Positions 38,200-49,224 of a stretch of DNA of 64,000 nt are shown here, piece after piece. A program made the translations under genes and the position numbers. The stretch lies in contig JBAMDO010000147.1 of the NCBI GenBank assembly GCA_037074765.1, positions 186,001-250,000 of the forward strand, read 5' to 3'. Under the pieces are notes generated by a model. It had not been told where the DNA came from and did no database searches. It was given only the letters and a program-made list of their open reading frames with translations. Position 1 is the first letter of the stretch, and each line of letters opens with the position of its first letter. Origin of the DNA: Mansonella perstans. Taxonomy: Eukaryota; Nematoda; Chromadorea; Rhabditida; Onchocercidae.

Positions 38200-41100
38200 A
38201 AAATAAATTACAAAAATGGCAAAATAAATTAATATATTGAAAGCGTATAAAGCTGTTATAAACAAAAATTTATGCATGAACTATATGGAAAGCTGTAGTC
38301 GATCGTTTGTCGACGATAGGCGTTTATTCAGGTTGTAATATTGTACTCAGAAATTGTTAATAGTTCTCAACAGTAAGAAAAACGCATAAGTACGTAAATA
38401 TTTTTCATGTGAAATATTTTCCAATCTGAAAAATGAAAAATTACGAGAATAAGGAGAATTGTCATGAAATATGAAATATTGTGCAATAATAGCTTACTGT
38501 AACCTATAAATCATTCACAATTAGCAAAGAATGAAAACATCAAAGAATCATTTTTCGATGATGGAAAGCAGCTCACTTCGATGATCATTGCACATTTTGA
38601 TGAATCGAAGGCTATTTGGGGGAAAAATAGCAAAAAATTGGTTTTGTGAAATGAGCAAAATAACTTGCAACAAGCTTCATTCCAAATGAAAGATTTCATA
38701 ATTCTTACAAAATAGCATTTTGAAAAAAATGAGTCATTTGCAAAATTGATCAAATAATCCTTTTCTCATTAAAGCAACAGCTATGTAAATGAAATCTGTA
38801 AATGAAAACAATCCAACTTTTCTGAAAAACAAAGTTTACATAGCTTTCATGTGTCTAAGCAAAGTGGAACGAGCGATTCAGCTGTCTTTCAAATTAGAAG
38901 TCATGTTTTGATGCCCATCTATGAATGAAATTGGAATCAAAACAATCCAACTTTTCTGAAAAACATGAATAGATAGAAGAAGTGCACGTCTGCTTAACTG
39001 CAAACATATTACTCCTTTTTAACATGCATCTATTTTTTTGCATGAAGAAATCGGATTATTTTCTGATCACTTAATGGCTTCGTTTCATTTCCCATTTCAT
39101 AAATAAGAATTTGAGTGATATGACAGTGAATGAATCAAAGGCACTGTGGATTTCACTTAAAGAAAAAAGCAAACTTCTAGAGTGGAGTTTCTTTACTACA
39201 TATTTATAGGCAATATAATCGTTGAAAAAAAGCAAAATCAAATTTTGAAATTAAATTCATAGGGATCAGATATGTAACTATGAATTAAACTCGATTTGTA
39301 TGTTAATTAGAAAAAATTAATAGAGTTCGATTAAATGGACAAATGAAACGGTGCACTCATTTTATTTACATTAATTCGTTATTGCCAAATGGTTTCAAAA
39401 TTCCCATGTTTGGTTCTATTTTTTTCAGAAGGAAACATGAGCAAGCTTCTAACAGTGTTTGGCTTAGTAATTCTTCTTGTGGCATTTTCATGTGCAACAG
39501 AATCAGATGAAGATTTCAGTGTAACTTTCATGAATTTACGTTTTTTTCCAAAATATATTTTTTAGCAGCCAGAAGATAGAGTTGGCCATATTAAACCAAC
39601 GGTGGTAGCTGCACACAGTAGTGAAAATGTTTCTGTACAGGTAAAGGATGAGATAAGATGATAAGTAGGATGTGATATGACTGCTAGATGATCTAGATTG
39701 ATCTAGTTTCCTGTATGAAATGATTTGACTTGTCGTCGTGGTATGAAAAATTGCTTGAACTTGAAACATAACATGCTCTATTAAAACGACAAGAAAATGA
39801 ACTCCAATCCATTCCTTTTCAATCGATCATAAATCAATTTCCAGTAGTGTAATGTTCATGAACAAAAATTTTTTATTTTTTCTCAGGATTATTTTGAACC
39901 TGGTCTTGATAGTAACAGTGATGAGAACAATAACAATGATAATAACGATAACAATGATGAAATCGATGAAAACGACAAAGAGGATAGTAATAAAGGAAAT
40001 TATGATGATTATGTGGCCAAAGGAGAATTTGTTGAAAGTGATGGCACGTAAGTAAATGGGCACAGTCAATAATTTGAAACTCTCCTATTTATTTATGAGG
40101 AATCCTTATCCATGTCTATTAGCGCATTTATCTCGTTTATTCGTATTATTGATATTATTAAATAAACAATATACGACGTTTATCTATATACTGTTTATGA
40201 ATCTTTTGACAGGAAATGTGAGTATTTTGGCTGGATTTCATTTAATGATATTTCATCATCTGAACAAAATGTTTTGGAATAATGAATAAATTTTAACCAC
40301 GACTATGGATTATTGCCTTCGTCATACTTCTGAATAAAGTTTAGAAATAATAAGAGCTCGCTTTATTTTCATTTGCAGAAAGAAGGAGTGCGATTCTCAC
40401 GCAACTTGCTACGATCAACGTGAGCCACAGACTTGGTGCAGATTGAATGAAAATCAGTCGTGGGTGTAAGTGCATTTTTCACTTATTCCTATGAAAAGTT
40501 GGTTCTACACATATATCAGATTTTCAATAGGTGTGTGTATGTGTGTGTTTATAAAAGTTCCAGGTTCCTTAACAGAAGTATGATGAACCCACTATTTCAG
40601 CGATATAGCTTGCTTCTGCGACAGTAACTTGCATTCATGCGTTATCGAACGAATGAATAGCGGCAAGTTAGAATATACATATTGTGCACCTGAACAAGAC
40701 TGGCAATGTAAGGATGAGGAAGGTAATAATGGACAAAAAAACGATTATGTGGCCAAAGGGGAATTTGTTGAAACTGATGGCAAGTAAGTACATAGGCATT
40801 TTCATTAGTCTGAAGCTTTCCAATTTATTTATGAGGAATCCTTGTCCTGGTCCATTGACGTATATTACCTTTGACTTATAAGACGTCTGCTGCAATTTTC
40901 TGAATAATAATCAATATATGTTTAATTAATATAATTCGGATTAATGAATCATTATAAATGCGATTATGGATTATAGCCCTTGTCATACATCTCTCTACTT
41001 CTAATTTATCGGTATGAGTAAAGCTGAGAAATAGTAAGAGCTCAGTTTGTTTTTATTTGCAGAAAGAAAGAGTGCAATTCCCACTCAGCTTGCTTCGATC

Positions 41101-42665
41101 AACGTGAACCACAAGCTTGGTGCATTCTGGATGAAAATCAGTCGTGGGTGTAAGCGATTTTCCACGTATTTCATGCATTCCTATGAGTTCATTTCACACA
41201 TGCATTAGATTTTCAGTGCATGTTTGTGCGTATGTGTATGTGTGTCTTGATAAAAATTTCAGGTTTCTTAACAGAAGTGTGATAAATCCCTATTTCAGCG
41301 ATAAAGGTTGCTTCTGCGACGATAATTTGCATTCATGCGTTATCGAACGAAAAAACAACGACAAGTTGGAATATACGTATTGTGCACCTGAACAACATTG
41401 GCAATGTGACACAAACTGAAGCAGTCTGTGAGACCGGCACTTTAGGATATGTTGACCCTCAATTATCTGTCTTAAGAATGAATATATTGGTAAAAACTGA
41501 GACGAAAAGTCGGGTTTTCCAAATAAAACTGTAAAAATAAAGAGTTTTGAATGTAAAAAAGCTGAATTAATATTTTCATATGTTTCGCAAAATACTGTCA
41601 ACTTTACTTTTCCTCAGTTAGAACTCTTCATTTTCATAGTTCTTGTAATTTTTTATTATTGCTTAAAATAAAGTGCTTAAAACATTATGCTTGAAGACGA
41701 TGCTTAAAATACATTATGCATAAAATATGTGTTCCAAAGAGTTGCTAGTTTAAAATAAAATTGTTTTAAAGATGGAACTAAAACTTTCCCCAGATAAAAG
41801 AGATATTTTTATTATGCGCAGCACAACCAAATTGATATATTTTGTTCTGTTCTAACGCAGCAAGTCTACGATTCATTTATGCAAAAAAAATTTCGGTCAG
41901 TATCTCAAATAAGCAAGTTATGCGTAAAAGATTTTTAAATAATTTTCTGCTGCCAACATTAAATATCATTTGAATGAAATTTAACAGACACAATCAACAA
42001 GCAACAGAGGCTATATTTGACAAAAAAAAATACGCACAATATGCTATTAGGATTTCCCCGATACCTGCTCAAACGTGAGCTTGATCAAGCATGAATCGGT
42101 AGAGTTTCTTCATATTAGCCGTTGAAATCTTCTACATTTTGCCATGCGCATAAACATTTTACCGCGTATCATGTAATCAAACTCTATTCTGGGCACTACT
42201 AATCAATTAGCTTATACGAATAATAAACCCGTCTTTTTTTCATATATATATATATATATTTTCATATATATATATATTTATGTTATTTGAGTAATCCATG
42301 TGACAGAAAGTTATTTTTCCAATGACTTCAAACCTGATGCAAAATAGCCGAGTTTGATGATTAGTAAGGAAAAAAAAATGCAATAAAATGCCTATAAAAA
42401 ATGGAAAGCAACAGTATTCAAGAAATTTTTTTTATATTATAATATATTCTCTAAAATTAAAAATGTCAAAAAAGACTAGCATTTTTGTGAAAAAGTAATC
42501 CAGCTTTTCGAATTTATCATCTAAAATCTAATTATTGAATGCTAGAAAATATTATAATGATAAAATTATGCGTTGTGTAACCACTGCGACACAGAAACAG
42601 ACCAACAGTGACGCAATTTCTTTTCCACAGTATCAATGTTCTTCGATTAGTTTTATCAGTTTATT
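38200..42665 (+). repeat. Segmental duplication copy 2, direct orientation, partial (4466 bp)
   Basis: Matches the reverse complement of 52661-57116 along its whole length, and matches 24445-28421 from 38676 onward. The shared block with arm 1 ends after CAGTTTATT at 42665. It contains the secreted-protein gene but lacks the neighbouring zinc-binding-module gene. Confidence 0.92.
39437..41419 (+). CDS. Secreted protein with two 8-cysteine domains, copy 2
   Basis: Same seven-exon structure as copy 1: 39437-39520, 39566-39640, 39887-40047, 40379-40465, 40601-40783, 41063-41149, 41299-41419 (798 bp, 265 aa), open throughout. Visible protein changes from copy 1 are Asn2 to Ser in the signal peptide (MSKLLTVFGLVILLVAFSCA), Lys to Arg after the third cysteine of module 1 (WCRLNENQSW), and a cluster at the start of exon 5 where DKGCFCDDNLHSC becomes DIACFCDSNLHSC. 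All cysteines are kept. The cluster lies in a ~60-bp patch unusually different from the other copies, suggesting gene conversion from an unseen paralogue. Role unknown; predicted secreted. Its usual convergent neighbour is missing because the duplicated block stops at 42665. Confidence 0.85.
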
Positions 42666-42999
42666 GCGATATGAAGACACATAATTCATATTGCTTCCAT
42701 TTGATCCCAAATAAATCGTCGAATGAGCGTCGAGGAGAAAAAAGATCGTACAGAAACTGTGTTCCACCTATACCGTTTAAACAAACTTTCCGCTATTCCA
42801 CTATATCACGTGCGAGTATGGTTGCCGTCTTAGAAAATATACAACAAGCATTAGTAAGAGCTCTTGTCAAATAACGAAGCGACAATGACGAAAGAAATAC
42901 CAATAACAAAATCCAAGAGATTACGGTAATGAGATTGAAAGTTGAAAGAGCATGGTATAGAAAAGAAGAAGAGAGACAGTCAGAACATTCTCTTTATTA
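41420..42999. other. 3' flank of copy 2 and junction with unique sequence
   Basis: The duplicated 3' region continues to 42665 and includes an expanded (TA)n tract (42240-42282) longer than in arm 1. Unique sequence follows. No gene is supported; a 122-residue-scale open frame is absent and shorter frames lack features. Confidence 0.5.
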
Positions 43000-45279
43000 A
43001 TGAAATTTAATCGAGTAATTCTGAGTTCAATGATCCTAATTTCAGCGTTGCTAAGTAATGCCAGTTCGCTGGCATGTCTTTATTCTCTTTAACAAATCCA
43101 ACTACAGTATACTGATATCATCAGTAATGGGACATTGGATGGATGGATATGTTTGTAATTTGATAACATTCTTTCACCTTCTTCAATTATAATTGTTAAA
43201 TTAATATCTTCGTGCATTAAATGCATAAATATGATAATGTTGTTAATTAGTGGATAATAGAAACAAAATTTCTTCAGCGGTAAACTAGAATAAAGTAGAT
43301 GGCAAAGTTTATTTGAAATCAATGATAACACTGGAACCAGATAGCAAGAGCAACCAGATGACTATTAGTGGTGAAATAAGATTGCCCAATTTTATTGTTT
43401 CCAGAGTTTTATAGAGGAGGTGTTTGCAATGATCTAACCAATCAAAGAGTTAATTAGCAACATTTGTAATTAAGATGTGATCGAATTCAATGAAACAAGT
43501 TTGTTTGGATTGAAACTCTGAAAACTAAATGATAAAGTAAAAATTGTAAAGTGACACAAAACACTTGCAAATATTTGAAAAGTGGCATGTTGCTATGAAT
43601 CCTATTACTTAACGAAATAATCATGTACACAACACACTGTCTGGTTCACAGCCAAAGAATTTCACAATACAATTATTTCGATTTTTTCGACATACAGTTT
43701 AAGCAGTTATTTGAATTGGAAGGAGAAATGGTTGGGACTGCTAACAGCTGATACTTTTGTGCGGTCACAATGGTCACACTGGTTCCAATCTGCTGTTTTC
43801 TCTTGTACAAATTCAAGTACTGGGACTACAGATTTGATATTCAGTGGAATAATAATTAAATTCTAGAAAGTTTTAACTAGTGAATTTGTTAATGAAAATA
43901 AACGGTAAATCGGTAAAACATTTCGAGATAAGATTTCGTTCAATTTCTTGTTGAACTTACGGAAAATTTGATTAGCATTTATTCTATTGCTTCTGTAGAA
44001 TAATATTGTCTTCTAGAAGTCCATTTTGATTGTCACGGATAATACGTGTTGCAAACAAAATTAATTAAAAACGCAACGATCAACTACCAGGTCGCTTACT
44101 GTCAATTGGTCACTTACTACAAATTGTATTTATTTGAAAAATCTGCGTATCTAATTTAATTTCATTAATCAAAAATTAAATTAGACAATCGAACTTTAAG
44201 TTCGAATAAATTTTTCCGACATAAAACTTCTAATTTTCCAAAACTGACACAAAACTTAAAGGAATAAAGAAAAAAAGTAAGAGATTTTTAAAAAATTAAC
44301 CATATACAGAAATCTGATTTTTTTCTGTTCAAAAATATTCACTCAATTACTTTTTTATTTTTTCAAAAAACTTTTGCTGAAAATTATTACTAACCTTTTG
44401 GCAAACAATTTTAAAGTTTGAAGTTGAGCATGAAAAAAAGCAGAGAGTATTGGTGGCAAAAAATCACTGATATTGATCCTACTCTTTTTCAGCTGAAAAG
44501 CTATAAGCCTTATCAAGGAGTATTTGCATCAATCATTCTCAATGGATAATCTGATGGTTTATCGCTAACACTGATAGTGATATTACACTGTCGTAGTTTG
44601 TAAGGCATATGATTGCAATAATTGACACCGCAGCTAAAGACATCCCCTAGATATTATATTGCTAATAATTTAGTTGTACAGCTTAATTTGAACAAAATTT
44701 ATTTCATTTTCTGCCTCCTGTCCTAAAGTACTCTGTTTTCCAAAATTTTGAACTTTTGAAGAGAGTCTTCAGAATTCAGCAAAGTTTCAAATTGAAATCC
44801 GAATACTTGTTCGAAAACTGAAAAAAGAAAATACTGAGAATTTAATTTTTTGGGAATATTTCATAGATGATCAATTAAGGATCAATCATTTCGAGCTTGG
44901 TTCAACCATCAGATTATTAGCTTTCTGACAGCCATGTAATCTCTTTGTGAAATTGAAATCCGCAAACTGAAGTCAGCTGATTTTATATTTAAATTGATTC
45001 CTTTTAGTCGTAGCATTCATTTTAAGGCTCACAATCGATTTTATCACTAAAATAACTCGTTGCTTTATTCCATTTCGATGTAATTTGCTTTCAGATAGTG
45101 AACAGCGCTGTGACAGTCAACAAGTTAGGCGACATGAATTTGCAGATTTTAAATTGCAAGTGAATGCAACAATCGAGACACAAAGAAAGACGAAAAACAA
45201 TCAAGACTGCTTGTCATTTATCGGTGACAAATATTTTGCTACTTCGTACATACTGGAGCATGTGATAGGAATGAACTGA
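43000..45279 (+). CDS. Candidate small secreted peptide, two exons
   Basis: Exon 1 (43000-43063) encodes MKFNRVILSSMILISALLSN, a good signal peptide. Exon 2 (45095-45279) follows TTTGCTTTCAG and encodes SEQRCDSQQVRRHEFADFKL, then QVNATIETQRKTKNNQDCLS and a short tail ending HVIGMN. Joining at CCA|GTTCGC, or nine bases earlier at CTAA|GTAATG, keeps phase: 249 bp, 82 aa. The mature part would have two cysteines and dibasic sites (RR, RK), as in small secreted or neuropeptide-like precursors. The intron is about 2 kb and no middle exon was found. The pairing of the two exons rests on phase and signal-peptide logic only; each could instead belong to something else. No family is recognised. Confidence 0.35.
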
Positions 45280-48200
45280 ATAATTAATCTTTAACCCTCA
45301 GAGAACTGAGGCAGATTAATTATATTCAGTACTATTGATTGTCAGTGATGTCACTGATACTGAAAGAAATTCAAATTCTATGGTTTCATAATGAGTTTGC
45401 CCCGCAATCGTGTTGAAAAGTGTCATATAGGGGATTAACCTCTAACCTTCATGAAAACACAATCCATTTCAGCCATAAGTTTTTACTGTATGTGTTATTT
45501 AATTAATGATAAAGTTGTATGTATTTTTATCTTCTTTGCAAATTATAATATCTTTTAACAGATGCCATATAAATGCAGTGCGCTATGGTTAGTCATGGAG
45601 AGGTGACAAAATTGGCCAGGTGAATAGCAAACAAATGAATCACCTCTGCTTCGCAGAGCCACAAAGCGCGAAACTCCATTGTTCATCTGACACATCTAGC
45701 CTAACAAGTTGATAAATTAAATGTACTTAATGAAGGCTAATTCACATTTCCAATCTAAAAAATCTGCCGTGTGATTGAATTGTTCAGAACTTTAAATCCA
45801 TTTCAGATTATCGTAATAATAATTCAGCAAGGCATTATAAACATTGCATTGTTGTCATTTTCTGAGGCCCTTGAAAACAATTTTTATGTTTTCACAAATA
45901 TTATCACTAAAAGCAGCACATTCCTATCAATTTCACTCACGACACAGTATCCTGAGAGATTTATGCTACAGTGGTCAGTTAACAAGTTAAATGGAAGTGA
46001 TGACCGGTGATAACGTTTGTTCATTTCTGCTTCAACTGTACAATCCAGCTTTCACTTGTATCGATGAGAAATGAATAACAATTCAGTATATTCTACATTA
46101 ACTTCTTTGACATTTCTCTTGTTGAATCCAAGATAAATTCCGAAATGATAGCATATTAAACCGCAATGTTGTTGATTTCTGCGTGAAAAAATAAGAGTTG
46201 ACTGTCTTGACTCTCATTGCTCATTCAGTTAATTATTATCAGCTGACTAATTTTCGTAAGATATTGTTTTACGTGTCGCACGCCATTTGCTTGCATTGTG
46301 GCAAGTACAATAGTGTCATCTTTTACACGTATTGCTCAATGAACGGTTCTGCTAATAAATACTTCTAAATTGCTAATTCCTCGAACAAGATTCTAGACGA
46401 TGATCTTGGATGCCAATTGCATTTTATTTCTTAATATTATTAATTTCATTAGTATTGTTGAATTTAACCAAGTTTTTAAGTTGCGAATCATATTCAAATA
46501 ATCCTAGCTAGATATTATAACTCTAATATCACTGATGACTGTGAGTAACTTTCAAAGTTAATTCATATTCACCATACAATTATATCAGAATATAATTGAG
46601 AAGATACGAAGAGAAAGATATAGGAATAAGTACAATCATTAATTATTCGTCAAATGATAAGTTCATTTGTCATCCACTATTATTCTGATTTCGAAAAAAA
46701 CTTTAAGAGATTAATTAACTTCTAGTTATTATGTATTTTTCCATGCATCACAACTCCTTTGAGAGTTTGTCTCTTTGTCTGATTGTTTCGATGAAACATT
46801 GTACAGTTGTTTGCTTTGCTTACGTAATTAGCAATTTGTTACTTTGACAATGCAATCGTTTCTCCTAATGTTGTATTGGTTCCTTTTAGTGCTCTATGAA
46901 AGCCATTCCTGGAGTAGTAATTTGTGGCAATTTTAAATTTAAAGTTTTTGTCAAATCAGTTTAATCCCAGTTTAATGTGTGCTAATTTAATCGTTGACAT
47001 TTACTCACATAGTTGATGAAAGAAAGTTGAAGTCGTAAAATTAAACATTTTTTTTTTTAATTGAATGGGAAGCTTTGTTTGTTTACGCTACGTTTTGGTT
47101 CAAAATTTTCATGTTTTGTTTTAATTTATCTTATAAAAATTACAATGGAACCCAGCTGAGAGAAGTAAAATGTATTAACAGTAGGCAGTAGATTGATACA
47201 CATAAAGGGAGAAGAATTAGAATATGAAGAAGCAATTCAAAACTCGTAGTCAACGATAATTCATTTCATCCAATTTGATAAAAAGCATTTAGAAGCGAAC
47301 ATTTCCGCACAATTCGACTGCTTGTTACATAAATTTCATACTTTATTAAATTCGGCAATTAGCACAATATGTACAAGCAGCAGTAATCCTGGAGATTCGA
47401 TTTCCTATCTGTAATAAGTTCGTCCAAGTATCTGAAACTTAAATATTTTGGATTTTCAAAAAATTTTTGAAGTGCTTGATCAATTATACTATCCAAGCTT
47501 GCCGAAATCTTTTCGAAAGCTGATAGTGAATAATCAAAGCACTGATTTATTCTCTTATTTTAGAGTGAATCATTTCTGAAAACTCGAAAATTTGTTTTTT
47601 TTTGAAAATTTGAAAAACAGAAAGTTTAGCAATATTTATTTCTTGCAGAATGATTAGCACGAAGAAAAAGAGGATGAAATCACAATTGGAATACTGTGAA
47701 TTGGTGCTTCACTGATCGAAAAACTCACGATTCAACAACGTTGACAGAAGCAGTTCTTAGAAGATGCTTAGTCATTTGTTATTGTTAGATAAATTATCGA
47801 AATTTCGATAACTTTCTCAGAATTTTTTAACATCCAATTATATAGTAAACTAATTGCTAATATCATTATCATTTAAAATTTCAATTTTAACTATTTCTAA
47901 AACTCGAAAATCAAGGTAAATAGAACGAAAGTTTGAGATACGGTAATTTGCGATGAATCAATTTGCTAAAACTATTCGTACGAAAAGCGACGCATATGCT
48001 GAACGAGAATATAAAAGAGGGCGAAAAAAGGTTAGAGGCCGGATATAGACAGTAACATCATAGGAGAAACAGGGTTGACATGATTTTGAATAGTAGCACT
48101 GAAGTATAGTGGAGAATTTGAGATATTTGTCACTGGAATGTAGAAATAAAGTGTGAAGTTGGGAGAGTAATGTGATTGAGAGAATAAGAGAGAGTGCTGG

Positions 48201-48295
48201 TTGCCAAGAGTATTAGCATGTGAGAGAAGTTGATGAGATGTCATATGTTGATTTTATATTAGGTATGGATACAAATTGCACAGGACTACGTATTA
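45280..48295. other. Non-coding AT-rich stretch
   Basis: No supportable gene, RNA gene or repeat array in about 3 kb. Short open frames (for example 45771-46010) lack splice context and domain signals. Confidence 0.5.
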
Positions 48296-48820
48296 ATGAG
48301 TAGGGAATATTTAGACGTATTAATGGGTAGGGAATATTTAGACGTATTAATGGGTAGGGAATATTTAGACGTATTAATGGGTAGGGAATATTTAGACGTA
48401 TTAATGGGTAGGGAATATTTAGACGTATTAATGGGTAGGGAATATTTAGACGTATTAATGGGTAGGGAATATTTAGACGTATTAATGGGTAGGGAATATT
48501 TAGACGTATTAATGGGTAGGGAATATTTAGACGTATTAATGGGTAGGGAATATTTAGACGTATTAATGGGTAGGGAATATTTAGATGTATTAATGGGTAG
48601 GCAATATTTAGACGTATTAATGGGTAGGGAATATTTAGATGTATTAATGGGTAGGGAATATTTAGACGTATTAATGGGTAGGGAATATTTAGACGTATTA
48701 ATGGGTAGGGAAGGTAGGGAATATTTAGACGTATTAATGGGTAGGGAATATTTAGATGTATTAATGGGTAGGGAATATTTAGACGTATTAATGAGTGGGG
48801 AATATTTAGAAGTGAGAAAT
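48296..48820 (+). repeat. 27-bp minisatellite, ~19 units, open in frame
   Basis: The unit ATGGGTAGGGAATATTTAGA + CGTATTA is repeated about 19 times. Most units are identical; variants include C to T (GATGTA), GGCAATA and one 9-bp insertion of GGGAAGGTA type that keeps the frame. Because 27 is a multiple of three, one plus-strand frame stays open, encoding repeats of MGREYLDVL and closing at RNKLSE (stop near 48835). Two minus-strand frames are open too. There are no spacers, so it is not a CRISPR-like array. I treat it as a minisatellite, since no splice or promoter context supports translation. Confidence 0.9.
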
Positions 48821-48835
48821 AAGTTAAGTGAATAA

Positions 48836-49224
48836 GTTAGGAGTTATTTTACTTGTACTGTGTTGGACATTTCATATAAACGTTGTTAATGCGGGATTTT
48901 CATTCTTCAAATCATTCTATCATGAGATGGGAATTTCCAGCAAAAAAATGTGAACACATTATAGGGAAAGAATAAGTAACGAAGGATAGAAGTGAACACA
49001 TTACGTGGAAAGAGTAAATAATGAAGGATAGGATTAAACTTTCTCTATTTGAGTGCATTCATGCTCGAAATTATTTTACAATCTCATTTGTTTACGATAA
49101 TTTGCTTTTCATCGCTTGTTTACTATGTATTGATGTGATTAATTGTGGTTCTAAAAGAGCTGACATCGACTTCATTTGAAAGAGACGTAAATCAATCACA
49201 GCGAACGGAAACAAACACCGACAT
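48836..49224. promoter_or_regulatory. Upstream region of the zinc-binding-module gene
   Basis: About 390 bp between the minisatellite and the first ATG. No motif was identified with confidence; the promoter or trans-splice site of the next gene is expected here. A short near-repeat of GAAGGATAG...GTGAACACATTA is visible at 48950-49030. Confidence 0.35.

Noticed and set aside
45540..45680. A tRNA-like or other structured RNA gene
   Set aside because: A few short complementary stretches exist, but no cloverleaf with A and B boxes could be built. No tRNA or rRNA was identified anywhere in the window.
48296..48820. CRISPR-like array
   Set aside because: The units are strictly head-to-tail with no variable spacers, and the genome is eukaryotic.
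48296..48835. A 179-residue repetitive protein
   Set aside because: It is a direct translation of a homogeneous 27-bp minisatellite with no promoter, splice or domain support. Kept as a repeat and as a finding only.
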